Shown here piece after piece: positions 17,889 to 26,857 of a stretch of DNA of 64,000 nucleotides. Each line of letters opens with the position of its first letter. Positions within the stretch are counted from its first letter, which is position 1. Location of the stretch: positions 2,344,501 through 2,408,500 of the forward strand of contig NZ_CP080429.1 of assembly GCF_019613795.1 (NCBI RefSeq). Direction: 5' to 3'. Source of the stretch: Flavobacterium litorale (GTDB lineage Bacteria > Bacteroidota > Bacteroidia > Flavobacteriales > Flavobacteriaceae). Position numbers and translations under genes: made by a program. The notes under the pieces were generated by a model, which searched no databases, was not told the origin of the DNA, and saw only the letters and a list, made by a program, of their open reading frames with translations.

Positions 17889-19661
17889 TTAGATAACCCC
17901 AATTTTTTCCATTAAAAATGTGGCACTTTTGTTTTGGCAAATACCGTCGCGTAGTTTATAATCAAAATGTAAGTTACCGTTTGCTATTTCTGCCTCAAAA
18001 CAACGATTAACAAGCTGTTCAGGATATTCGGTAGTAGTATTACACACTTCAATATCGTGGGTGGCTATTACTCCTATTGCATTTTTCGCGATCATCTTTT
18101 TAACTACTTCAATCGTACCCGTACGTTTATCATCGGAATTTGTACCGCGTAGTATTTCATCAAGCAATACAAACGACTGCTGTGTTTCCAACGCATCCAT
18201 AATTTGTTTAAGACGCTTAATTTCGGCAAAGAAATACGATTCGCTATCGCTTAACGAGTCGGACAAGCGCATCGAAACTAAAACAGGTAACGGGTGCACA
18301 TTTGCGTCTGTAGCACATACTGGCGCACCAACACCTGCTAAAACTATATTAATCCCTAAGCTACGTAAAAATGTACTTTTACCCGACATATTAGAGCCTG
18401 TAAGTATAGTAAATTTAGGGCTAAAAGCAATATCATTCCCTATACGAGTATCAGGGTTAAGCAACGGGTGTGCTAGCCCTTTGAATGTTATTTTTTGTTG
18501 GGTATTCAGTGCTGGAAAAGTATAATCTTTATTATTGTAATATAAATTAGCAAAGCTATTTAGCGTTTCGATTTCTGCAATTACATCGAGCCATATTGGT
18601 ATGGAAGATGCGTGTTGTTTTTTCCAATTTTGTAAGGCATTAAAAATATGGATATGATACTGGAACAACCCATTAAATAGTAAGGCTGCAAATACATTGC
18701 TTACTGTATCCATTTGCGAAAATAGTACGGCTAATTTCTTTATTAGTTGCCCTGCTGGTTTTCCGTCAGACGATAATTTCTGTTTGAGGTTGTTTAACTT
18801 GTTTGAAGTAAAATCCTCTTCTTCTATTTGACGTATAATGAGGCTATACTGGTGCAGTATTTCGCCAACAGCAGTAGTGGTGCCTATTTCTTTTTTAAAT
18901 AGCTTGGCTTTACCCGAAACTAAAAATAAATTGAATAAGAACAAGTAGGTACAATAACTTAAAAACGAATCGTTATCTGTTATCATATACGCAATAAAAC
19001 TTCCTATAAGTACTACAGGAACTATAATGGCTAAGATGGAACTCGCTTTATTAATTGCAGTATTAGAATTGTTGCTCCACGCCATTAACTTACTATGCGT
19101 TGCCTTACCGTCTTTTTTCATACGTCCTAAGGCTTGTATTTCCTGCCGCCATTCAGGTTTATCGGCAAGCTCTTTTATAGCCTCCTGATTTTGAAGTATT
19201 TCCTCCTGTGGTAGCGTATTAAGTAACGTAGTAGCTAGTTTTTCCTTGCCTTTAAAGGTTTCTGTACGGTTGATATGTTGGAAAAGCGAATGTTGCCCAA
19301 ATATATCCAAATCGTAGGCATACGGATGTTTAAAATCAATATACTCGGCACCATCGTCGTAATTATTTGCTTTACGCTCCAAATGGTTTATCTCATCCTG
19401 ATTTATAGCTATAAGTGTAGCTGCTCTTAACTTTTTATATGTAATTGTAGCATGTAGCTTCATCAAATAGATAAAGAGTACAATGCAACCTAGAATAGGT
19501 AATGTATACTTGATAAAATCATCAGACTGCAAACCAAAATATAACAATACTATAGTAGCAGTTGCTATAAAAAACCTGATAATACTAATGGTGTTGTATT
19601 GCTTTTTGAGACGTTTATGGATACTGGTATATGTATCTTTTTGAGTGGTGTAGAATTTCAT
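17889..19661 (-). CDS. Membrane-anchored MutS-family ATPase
   Basis: A 590-residue protein with MutS core and ATPase domains but with membrane helices. Two predicted helices lie near the N-terminus (FFIATATIVLLYFGL and LPILGCIVLFIYLMKL) and two more around 210-250. The ATPase has Walker A GSNMSGKST at 422-430, the LSDSLSDSESYFFAEIKRL helix, Walker B FVLLDEILRGTN and the ATHD motif. The mismatch-recognition domain I with its Phe-x-Glu wedge is absent, so classical mismatch repair is unlikely. Related proteins of unknown function occur in Bacteroidota. It is the last gene of the polysaccharide-like run, 76 bp after the DUF1573 gene, and may be independent. Confidence 0.85.
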   Translation of the reverse strand: MKFYTTQKDTYTSIHKRLKKQYNTISIIRFFIATATIVLLYFGLQSDDFIKYTLPILGCIVLFIYLMKLHATITYKKLRAATLIAINQDEINHLERKANNYDDGAEYIDFKHPYAYDLDIFGQHSLFQHINRTETFKGKEKLATTLLNTLPQEEILQNQEAIKELADKPEWRQEIQALGRMKKDGKATHSKLMAWSNNSNTAINKASSILAIIVPVVLIGSFIAYMITDNDSFLSYCTYLFLFNLFLVSGKAKLFKKEIGTTTAVGEILHQYSLIIRQIEEEDFTSNKLNNLKQKLSSDGKPAGQLIKKLAVLFSQMDTVSNVFAALLFNGLFQYHIHIFNALQNWKKQHASSIPIWLDVIAEIETLNSFANLYYNNKDYTFPALNTQQKITFKGLAHPLLNPDTRIGNDIAFSPKFTILTGSNMSGKSTFLRSLGINIVLAGVGAPVCATDANVHPLPVLVSMRLSDSLSDSESYFFAEIKRLKQIMDALETQQSFVLLDEILRGTNSDDKRTGTIEVVKKMIAKNAIGVIATHDIEVCNTTTEYPEQLVNRCFEAEIANGNLHFDYKLRDGICQNKSATFLMEKIGVI

Positions 19662-19737
19662 TTACATAACATAAAGCAACAAATATACAATAGCGCCGTA
19701 AAACCACGCTATTAGTGCTTGGTATTTATAGGGTATG

Positions 19738-20307
19738 TTATTTATACTTCTGTACGTTGGTAGAATCTATAATATATCCACGTTGGTTGGTTTTACCTTC
19801 TACCAACTCTTGTGTTAGGCCTTCTTCCTCTAGCTTAATGTGGTATAGTTCCTCGTAATCTTTAGTATATAAGGCATCAGGTACTACATTAATATCAAAG
19901 TACATGGTATGCGAATGCTCTTTGGTATTTGCCAAAATAGTGGTATAAACCCCTACTTTCCCTACGTTCTTAGTACTGTCGTATTTGAGTTGTATAAATG
20001 CATCGTTACCTGGTGCTACAGCTTTTGTAGAGAACTTGGCAATGGTACAGCCACAAGATGGTAGTACTTTATAGATCTTTAACGGATTTTTGCCTGTATT
20101 GGTAACTTTTACTACTATATTTTGTTCCAACCCACGTACTATAGGATAGTAGTGCCTAACGGGGTCTTCTATTTCCATAGTGGTTAAATCTAAAAAAGCA
20201 TTTTCCCTATCGCTTTTACACCCTTGCACTACTAAGGCAGCACTTACACAACAAAGCAGTACTGCAAACCGATAGCTATCTCGAATAAGGTTAGAAAATG
20301 ATTTCAT
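19738..20307 (-). CDS. DUF1573 domain lipoprotein
   Basis: A 189-residue protein with a lipobox (LVVQGC, lipidated Cys near residue 30). A single DUF1573 Ig-like domain follows with the hallmark KVLPSCGCTIAKF and IQLKYDSTKNVGKV. DUF1573 domains resemble ASH/HYDIN Ig folds, are common in Bacteroidota exported proteins and have no defined activity. It starts 19 bp after the DUF4838 gene, so it is probably the fifth gene of the operon. A role as periplasmic accessory to the glycan machinery is inference only. Confidence 0.82.
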   Translation of the reverse strand: MKSFSNLIRDSYRFAVLLCCVSAALVVQGCKSDRENAFLDLTTMEIEDPVRHYYPIVRGLEQNIVVKVTNTGKNPLKIYKVLPSCGCTIAKFSTKAVAPGNDAFIQLKYDSTKNVGKVGVYTTILANTKEHSHTMYFDINVVPDALYTKDYEELYHIKLEEEGLTQELVEGKTNQRGYIIDSTNVQKYK

Positions 20308-20326
20308 AGGTGTATGCTATTTATTT

Positions 20327-22462
20327 TTAGTTGAAAAATAGCTCATCACAAGCTATCGATTTATTTTTATAGGCTTCCTGCTTTGCAACAGTAATTACTA
20401 TTGTTTTATCTTCTGGTAATAGTATAATAGGCACTGCTGCTTTGTATTTAACGGCATCTGTTTTATCTATCTTGGTTTTATATTCCCTGCCATTAATGGT
20501 TATCAATACACTTTCGGGCAAGTATATGTTGTGCTTTGTATCGTTTAAAAAGTTCATAGTTACTAACTCAGCATCTTTCACATCTTTTGCCCTAACTTCT
20601 ATAGTTACCATAGGAGAAACTGTAAATAGCAACCAATTGTTATAATAATCGTTAAACGCTATAGCACCATCGGTAAGCCTACCAATATCGGTATAATCTT
20701 CGTCTAGCTCTGATTTTACTTCTACTGCTTTACCAAATAGCAAATTCTCATACGTTGTATTTATTATCTCTGTATCCCAGTAATTAATATATTCTGATAG
20801 CGTAAATCCTGATTCGTTATATATATCAATACCCGTTGCAGCATGCAATTGCTTTAATCGTTGTAATAATTTAATAACGTCGGGTTTTATAGTTGCTACA
20901 TTATTTTCTACAATGCCATAGCCTGTATCGTTTTGACTTGGCGATGTACGTAATAGTTCGAGTTGCTGAAACGTAATTGCTAATAACAGTGGTTGTATTT
21001 TTTTACGTTCGGAAACACTTAATTTATTTACCGATGCAACTAAAGCATTGTAAAACGAACTGAAATCAGACTCATTTAAATACTTCTTTTTGGCAGGAGC
21101 CGTACCACCATAAATATCCATACTTTTTTTAGATGCTAACGATAATTCCTCGGCCTTACTATAATAACCATACAGTAGCTTACTAACGGTACTAGGATAA
21201 TTATTATTGAAGAAGAAGGCTATTTCCTTATCTACATCTACCATTACATTTTGTAACAGCTTGGCATAAACATAACATTTTAAGTCAGCAAACGCACTAT
21301 AACGATCCTCACTGCCTTGCATAAATACCCCTGTAACACCAAGACTTTTATAAAATTGTAAATTTTGCTGTGCGATACTTACAGTTGGATAGATTTCGAA
21401 ATAATTATCAAAATTTACAGCATAATCCCACAAATAAATTTTGTTGGTAATGTTTTGCCACGATGTAAATGTATTTCTGATTTTTTCGGCTTTATTAGAG
21501 TTAGCTACCACAAAACCTTTTGGGAAAGCCATAGTACTTATCATAACCCCAGCATTATCTGCTAATTTAAAGGCTGGTGGTTGCTGCGTAGTAATGTACG
21601 CGGTACTAAAAAAATCTTGCTTCGGAAAATGAGTTGCCAATTTGTTAAGTAATGTAAATACGGCTGGGCTAGCATTGCTTTTTGTAGTGCCTAAAGCTTT
21701 ACAGCGGTTGCATTGGCATACCACAGCATTATCGTTAGGCATAACCATAAATTTGCTTTTGGTAGGGTTTTCGGTTACGCTGCCATTTATAAATTTTTTA
21801 AGGGCTTTTTCGAGCTCTGGACTGGAAAAACAGAACTGTTCTTCATATTTTTCTCCATCTACAATAGCATACATTGCAGGGGTAACAGGTATTACTTTAC
21901 CTATGTTATGCCCCCATATACCCCATACATCCTCAAGGGTATGCGTTATATTCCATCTGCGGAAATTTTTATCAAAATTATCAGGAAAATAAGGCTCTCG
22001 GTACTCAAAATCAGTAACGTGTTTGTAGTTAAGATTAACGGGGACTTTTATCTCTGTTACTCTAATTAGTTTTTTGGGTAACGAGAATTGATTAACACCT
22101 GTGTAGGTACTAAAAAAGTATCGGTTAGCATTATAAAACCCTTGTTTGGTAGCTGCTTTTATAGTAAGCGTATTCTCTTTGTGCGTAATAGTAAAAAGCG
22201 AATTTTTATTGGTATTATTTGAAGGAAGCCAATCTAATACTATAGTGACTTTATTATTATTAGGATTGTTTGTAATAATAGGACGTTTACCAACTGTTTG
22301 CTCAAAAAAATCACAAAGGTCCTCGGCTAACGGGTGCAATGCTTCATCGGTAACCGTTACAACAGGCATTATCTCGCCACTTTTACATACCGTAAAAGTT
22401 TGGGCATTACCAAAAGTAATACTTACAAGCATAATACATACTATTACAACCCTTTGTATCAT
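20327..22462 (-). CDS. DUF4838 family protein (glycoside hydrolase-like, exported)
   Basis: A 711-residue exported protein: signal peptide VVIVCIMLVSITFGNAQ, an N-terminal alpha/beta domain like those preceding GH20/GH67 catalytic domains (KQGFYNANRYFFSTYTGV at about 105-122), and then a TIM-barrel-like DUF4838 core. The core carries the cysteine signature VVCQCNRCKA, preceded by MVMPNDN. The C-terminal part looks like a carbohydrate-binding beta domain. The family is suspected to act on glycans but no activity is established. It sits 15 bp after the TPR-barrel gene and 19 bp before the DUF1573 gene, so it is firmly in the operon. Polymer trimming or binding during export is inferred. Confidence 0.82.
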   Translation of the reverse strand: MIQRVVIVCIMLVSITFGNAQTFTVCKSGEIMPVVTVTDEALHPLAEDLCDFFEQTVGKRPIITNNPNNNKVTIVLDWLPSNNTNKNSLFTITHKENTLTIKAATKQGFYNANRYFFSTYTGVNQFSLPKKLIRVTEIKVPVNLNYKHVTDFEYREPYFPDNFDKNFRRWNITHTLEDVWGIWGHNIGKVIPVTPAMYAIVDGEKYEEQFCFSSPELEKALKKFINGSVTENPTKSKFMVMPNDNAVVCQCNRCKALGTTKSNASPAVFTLLNKLATHFPKQDFFSTAYITTQQPPAFKLADNAGVMISTMAFPKGFVVANSNKAEKIRNTFTSWQNITNKIYLWDYAVNFDNYFEIYPTVSIAQQNLQFYKSLGVTGVFMQGSEDRYSAFADLKCYVYAKLLQNVMVDVDKEIAFFFNNNYPSTVSKLLYGYYSKAEELSLASKKSMDIYGGTAPAKKKYLNESDFSSFYNALVASVNKLSVSERKKIQPLLLAITFQQLELLRTSPSQNDTGYGIVENNVATIKPDVIKLLQRLKQLHAATGIDIYNESGFTLSEYINYWDTEIINTTYENLLFGKAVEVKSELDEDYTDIGRLTDGAIAFNDYYNNWLLFTVSPMVTIEVRAKDVKDAELVTMNFLNDTKHNIYLPESVLITINGREYKTKIDKTDAVKYKAAVPIILLPEDKTIVITVAKQEAYKNKSIACDELFFN

Positions 22463-22477
22463 ACAGTGTGCTAAAGG

Positions 22478-25363
22478 TTAAAATTTAGTCCTAATAGTTA
22501 GGAACAGATTATATTGATTAATATAGGCATCTGGCGTAACGCGAAAATTGTACCAATTACCCAAAACACCAAAACTGGTACGGTGTGTAAAGTAGTGGAA
22601 ATACCCTGCCCCCACCATAGTGTTTACGTAGGTAGTAAAAGTATTAATCTGAAAATCCAATCGTTGGTCTTCGGGAGCAGTACCTACCGATGCCATTGCA
22701 ATTACGTAATCTCTATCGTTGTTTACGTAAAACCTACTTTGTACAAAAATACTGTTGAAAAAATCATCAGTATCTGTCATAAATAATACACGTGCATTAA
22801 GCCAAACCCTCTCAAATTCACGCTCTATCCCGAGTATTCCTGTTAAAAAGTTTCTATCGTCTTGCAAACGGTTGTATCGCGCTCCAAACTCCGAGCGCCA
22901 GTATTTTTTAAACGGACGGTAAAAAGAGAACGACGCACTAACTTTTGGAAAAAACTGGTTTGCTATACCACCACTAGCCCTAAAACTAGTTTTATTATTA
23001 AAGGTATGGTACCAATCGCCTTCCGCCTGCACCCCTATTCCTGTTGGGCGTGCTGCGTAATTTCCTCTTACTACATAAGTATCTTTTTTATTAATGAGTA
23101 AGTACTCTAAAGTAGCGACCGAAGTATTGATAAATATAGAATCGGATGTTACTTTTAGATAACTTAAATTAATCTGGTTTTTTAGTAGTTTCGATTCCAA
23201 GTAGCGCAAGTGCTCTAAATGTTCTTCATACTTATGTGGTGGCGGTACATATTTACCCTGATACAGTCTTGCTTTTTCAAAGTCGCCCATTTTCTCATAT
23301 ATCACTCCTTTTTTATACAATAAATCAGTATCGTTTGGCTTGAATGACAAGGCGGTATCTGCTACCAGCATTGCCTCTATATATTCTTGCCTATCAATAT
23401 AAATATCTATTAATTTTGATGCCGCTAATACATTATTGGGTTGTATTAATACTATTTCGTGATATACTGCTTTAGCTTGAAAAGGTTCGTCGTCCAACTG
23501 GAATTCTTTTGCCTGTACAAACATTTCCTCTATAAGTGCTCCTTTAATATCGGGGTTGTACGGGTAATCTTCCATTAGTGAGCGTAACTCAGCTACTGCT
23601 TTATCATGCTCCCCCATTTGCGAGTATACGCCTGCTTCTTTTAAACGAAAATTTTTATCGTCAGGAAATCTTTTGCGAGCACTTTGTATCATCGTCATCG
23701 CTTCTTCATATTGCCCCATAGCTATACGCGCACCAATAGCATAATTATACGCTAACATATCGTTAGGGTCTTCCTCAACCAAAGTATCGGCAACCATTTT
23801 AGTCGTATCATAAGCTTCTCGCTCGTTTAAATACTTAATATATACTATCGAGTAATCTTTAAGGGCATAATAATACTCAGGTACATTAGGGTAACGCTGT
23901 TTGTACTCTAATAGTAAATCATACGCATCCGAATAATCGCCCATAGCAGCCAAAAGGTCTATCTTTTTTAGCACATACTGGTGTTCGCCTGGGTTTTGGC
24001 GTATCATATCATTAATCAGCTCCATAGCTTGATCATACGATTGCTTAGCAACGTAGATGGCAAACATATAATTTTTAGAAGATTTCCCGTAATCTGGATT
24101 GCCGGACAAACGGATAAACACGGGCAATGCTGCATTATAGTTTTTATCTATAAATGCTACTTTAGCATCCTCGTACGCCATTGTATTGTACTTTGTAGCA
24201 ATATCATAATCGTTAGGGTATAAATTGTATAATTTTTCTAGCGTATTCCGTGCACCGTTGGTATTACCCACACTTTCGTATACAAATAACTGTTTTGCCA
24301 ATAACTCTTTGGAGTTTGGGTTGGCTTTTAAATCTTGTGTTAGTATTTCTTGTGCATCAGCATAATATCCTTTACTAATTGCAGTATTTAATAAATAATC
24401 GTGTGCCTCTTTATTTCCTTTATCTCTCTCGTATAACTGACCGTACAGCACATAGGGGTCTGAGTTTTTGTAATACCTCGCCGATTCGGCTGTTAGGTAA
24501 ATTAATAAATCATTATAATAGGTAGAAGGTCCTTTTTTCAACTCCGCTTGTACAATAGCTATTGCTTCTTGGTAACGGTGTTGTTCCTGTAATATTCCTA
24601 TTTTTTTATTGCGTATTTCCCTATTTTCTGGTAGATGATACAATCCCATATCTGCTGTGTTCAGGGCTTCGTTGGTGTTACCTAGTTTTAGGTACAAATT
24701 AATGAGGCTCAAGTACAATTCAGGATCATCTTTTGTGGCTATTAATGCTGCCTGATATTGGTCTACCGCACCGTTAAGGTCGCCTTCCTTACTGGCTTTT
24801 AATGCATCTTCTTTAAGTACATCATTGTACATTGCTTTAATCTCATTATCTTCAGGAAATATCTGGAATAGGCGTTTAACCTCTCTATGTGCCTCTCTCT
24901 GATTATCCATAAGATTGTAGAGGTTTATTTTACGCATCCATAGGGTTTTACTATAAGGCGTTATTTCCAACAATTCGTTGGCATAACATATCGCGCTGGA
25001 GTAACGCTTGGTTTGCGTCTCGATATTAATAAGATAATGTCTAGCATCAGTACGGCGCGGGCTTCGTTGCAATACTTCCAGTAAGGTAACCCGTGCTTTT
25101 TCGAGTTGCCCAATTTCCATATAGCACTTACCCAAGTACTCTTTAATGTCCATATCCAGCGGAGCAAGCTCGTTGGCTTTTTCGCAGTATTTAGTAGCGC
25201 GTTCAAAATTTCCGTTGTTTTTAACTTCCATTTTAGCTTTCGCGAAATAATCGTCAGACGTTTTAGGAAAATCTTTTGATTGCGCCAAAACCGTACCCGA
25301 TATACTTATAAGAAGCACACAGGTAAAAGTAAACTTTAATATAGAGTAAATTTGCTTATGCAT
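22478..25363 (-). CDS. TPR plus outer-membrane beta-barrel protein (YaiO-like / PgaA-like)
   Basis: A 961-residue protein. It has a signal peptide (FTCVLLISISGTVLAQ), a superhelix of many TPR repeats from about residue 35 to 690, a short linker with LRYLESKLLKNQINLS, and a C-terminal YaiO-type beta-barrel of about 210 residues ending in Phe (LFLTIRTKF), which fits outer-membrane assembly. A periplasmic TPR superhelix fused to an outer-membrane barrel is the plan of the polysaccharide exporters PgaA and AlgK/AlgE. Its start overlaps the GT2 gene by 8 bp, so synthase and exporter are translationally coupled. The exported polymer is unknown. Confidence 0.85.
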   Translation of the reverse strand: MHKQIYSILKFTFTCVLLISISGTVLAQSKDFPKTSDDYFAKAKMEVKNNGNFERATKYCEKANELAPLDMDIKEYLGKCYMEIGQLEKARVTLLEVLQRSPRRTDARHYLINIETQTKRYSSAICYANELLEITPYSKTLWMRKINLYNLMDNQREAHREVKRLFQIFPEDNEIKAMYNDVLKEDALKASKEGDLNGAVDQYQAALIATKDDPELYLSLINLYLKLGNTNEALNTADMGLYHLPENREIRNKKIGILQEQHRYQEAIAIVQAELKKGPSTYYNDLLIYLTAESARYYKNSDPYVLYGQLYERDKGNKEAHDYLLNTAISKGYYADAQEILTQDLKANPNSKELLAKQLFVYESVGNTNGARNTLEKLYNLYPNDYDIATKYNTMAYEDAKVAFIDKNYNAALPVFIRLSGNPDYGKSSKNYMFAIYVAKQSYDQAMELINDMIRQNPGEHQYVLKKIDLLAAMGDYSDAYDLLLEYKQRYPNVPEYYYALKDYSIVYIKYLNEREAYDTTKMVADTLVEEDPNDMLAYNYAIGARIAMGQYEEAMTMIQSARKRFPDDKNFRLKEAGVYSQMGEHDKAVAELRSLMEDYPYNPDIKGALIEEMFVQAKEFQLDDEPFQAKAVYHEIVLIQPNNVLAASKLIDIYIDRQEYIEAMLVADTALSFKPNDTDLLYKKGVIYEKMGDFEKARLYQGKYVPPPHKYEEHLEHLRYLESKLLKNQINLSYLKVTSDSIFINTSVATLEYLLINKKDTYVVRGNYAARPTGIGVQAEGDWYHTFNNKTSFRASGGIANQFFPKVSASFSFYRPFKKYWRSEFGARYNRLQDDRNFLTGILGIEREFERVWLNARVLFMTDTDDFFNSIFVQSRFYVNNDRDYVIAMASVGTAPEDQRLDFQINTFTTYVNTMVGAGYFHYFTHRTSFGVLGNWYNFRVTPDAYINQYNLFLTIRTKF

Positions 25364-26810
25364 TTGTAGTGGTATCCGTTTTTATTCCTGACGATTTGTT
25401 TGTATTATCATAGCCCTGTCGGGTCATAGTACCCCACTCCATTTTTTTGGAGGTATAAAAATTAAAGTAGCCCCTTAGCGAAAAATAGATTAGTAGCGGA
25501 TGGTATATAAAGGGTTCAAGGAAAACCATAATCCAGAGTTTAAAGGTTTCTCGAGAGGTTTTGTATTGCCTTTTTACAAAGTTATCCAATAGTATTACCA
25601 ACGTACCAAACATTACGGCTAACGAATAGGAGTATAAAAATATATACCCTGCCATTGGCCAGTTAACATCGCCTTTTAATATTAGATAGATAAAATATAT
25701 GAGTCCTATAAACTCTATAATTGGTGCAAGAAACTCGTAAATAAGCTGAAACGGAAATGTTATCATTCCTAGCTTTTTATATCTTGGGTTTAAAAGTATT
25801 TTACGATGTACAAAAAATATTTGTGCCATTCCTGTAGCCCAACGTATGCGCTGACGCGATAATATTTTTACGTTAGGTGGTCCTTCCGTCCAACAACAGG
25901 ATACGGGTATGTATTCAATTTTATATTTCTGGTGATTATTAATCATGTAAGCTGCCATTTTAGACATTAAGTCCATATCCTCAGCATGCGACTCACCATC
26001 ATATCCTCCTGCATTTACAGCTACTTCTTTATCAAAAAGTCCAAGTCCTCCAGAAACGTTAGGTACACAGTTTACCAAACTCCAACCCATTTTACCAAAA
26101 AGGTAAGCGCGTAAGTACTCTAATTCCTGAAAGCGTGGTATTAGCGCATTTGGTGGTTTTACACGCTCAATAACCCCATCTTTAATATCGCAACTGTTGG
26201 ACATGCGGAGTGTAGCCCCTACACCAATAACTTTAACTTTGGAGTTGAGCACGGGTTTTATCATGCGTAACATGGTGTTACGCTCCAAAATACAATCTAC
26301 ATCGGTACATAAAAAGTAATCGTATTGCGAAGCGTTTATACCTGCATTAGAGGCATCTGCTTTTGTACCACCATTCATTTTATCTACTACGGTTAGCTGG
26401 CTGTATTTGGGGTTGCTCGATTTGAATATGCGTTTAAAAGGTTTGGTTTTAATACGCTCCACATACGCATAGGGTGTTTCCTCAAGGTCAAACTCTTCAA
26501 TAAGCAAATCCAGTGTTTTATCTTTACTACCATCGTTTACAATAATTACCTCATATAGCGGGTAGTTTAAAGTAAGTAACGATTTTACGTTTACAATAAT
26601 CGTTTTTTCTTCGTTATAAGCTGGTGCTACTACTGATATTCCTGGTGTTAAGGGCGACTCTATAAGAAACTGATCGTCTATCCTTGAGTTGTAGGTACGA
26701 TAGCGAGTAATATTTATAAAAGAGAATACTCCTAGCACCAAGTAACATATAAACATGGACGAGGCGTAAAAGAAAACGAAATATTCGAAAAAATTGTAAG
26801 TTAATCCCAT
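25356..26810 (-). CDS. Processive family 2 glycosyltransferase (PgaC/hyaluronan-synthase-like)
   Basis: A 484-residue inner-membrane GT2. One N-terminal helix (about 8-33) precedes the catalytic domain, and at least three helices follow from about residue 350. All processive GT2 motifs are visible: VVAPAYNEE, VNDGSKD (92-97), the metal-binding TDVDC (D170, D172), the catalytic AEDMD (E277-D278) and QRIRW at 320-324. Such enzymes polymerise beta-linked sugars from UDP or GDP donors and thread the chain across the inner membrane. No PilZ domain is present, unlike BcsA. The last codons overlap the exporter gene. The substrate cannot be read from sequence. Confidence 0.92.
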   Translation of the reverse strand: MGLTYNFFEYFVFFYASSMFICYLVLGVFSFINITRYRTYNSRIDDQFLIESPLTPGISVVAPAYNEEKTIIVNVKSLLTLNYPLYEVIIVNDGSKDKTLDLLIEEFDLEETPYAYVERIKTKPFKRIFKSSNPKYSQLTVVDKMNGGTKADASNAGINASQYDYFLCTDVDCILERNTMLRMIKPVLNSKVKVIGVGATLRMSNSCDIKDGVIERVKPPNALIPRFQELEYLRAYLFGKMGWSLVNCVPNVSGGLGLFDKEVAVNAGGYDGESHAEDMDLMSKMAAYMINNHQKYKIEYIPVSCCWTEGPPNVKILSRQRIRWATGMAQIFFVHRKILLNPRYKKLGMITFPFQLIYEFLAPIIEFIGLIYFIYLILKGDVNWPMAGYIFLYSYSLAVMFGTLVILLDNFVKRQYKTSRETFKLWIMVFLEPFIYHPLLIYFSLRGYFNFYTSKKMEWGTMTRQGYDNTNKSSGIKTDTTTNA

Positions 26811-26857
26811 GGATTATAGCAATGGTTTAGACTGGGGTGCGAAAAATATGTTTGGTA

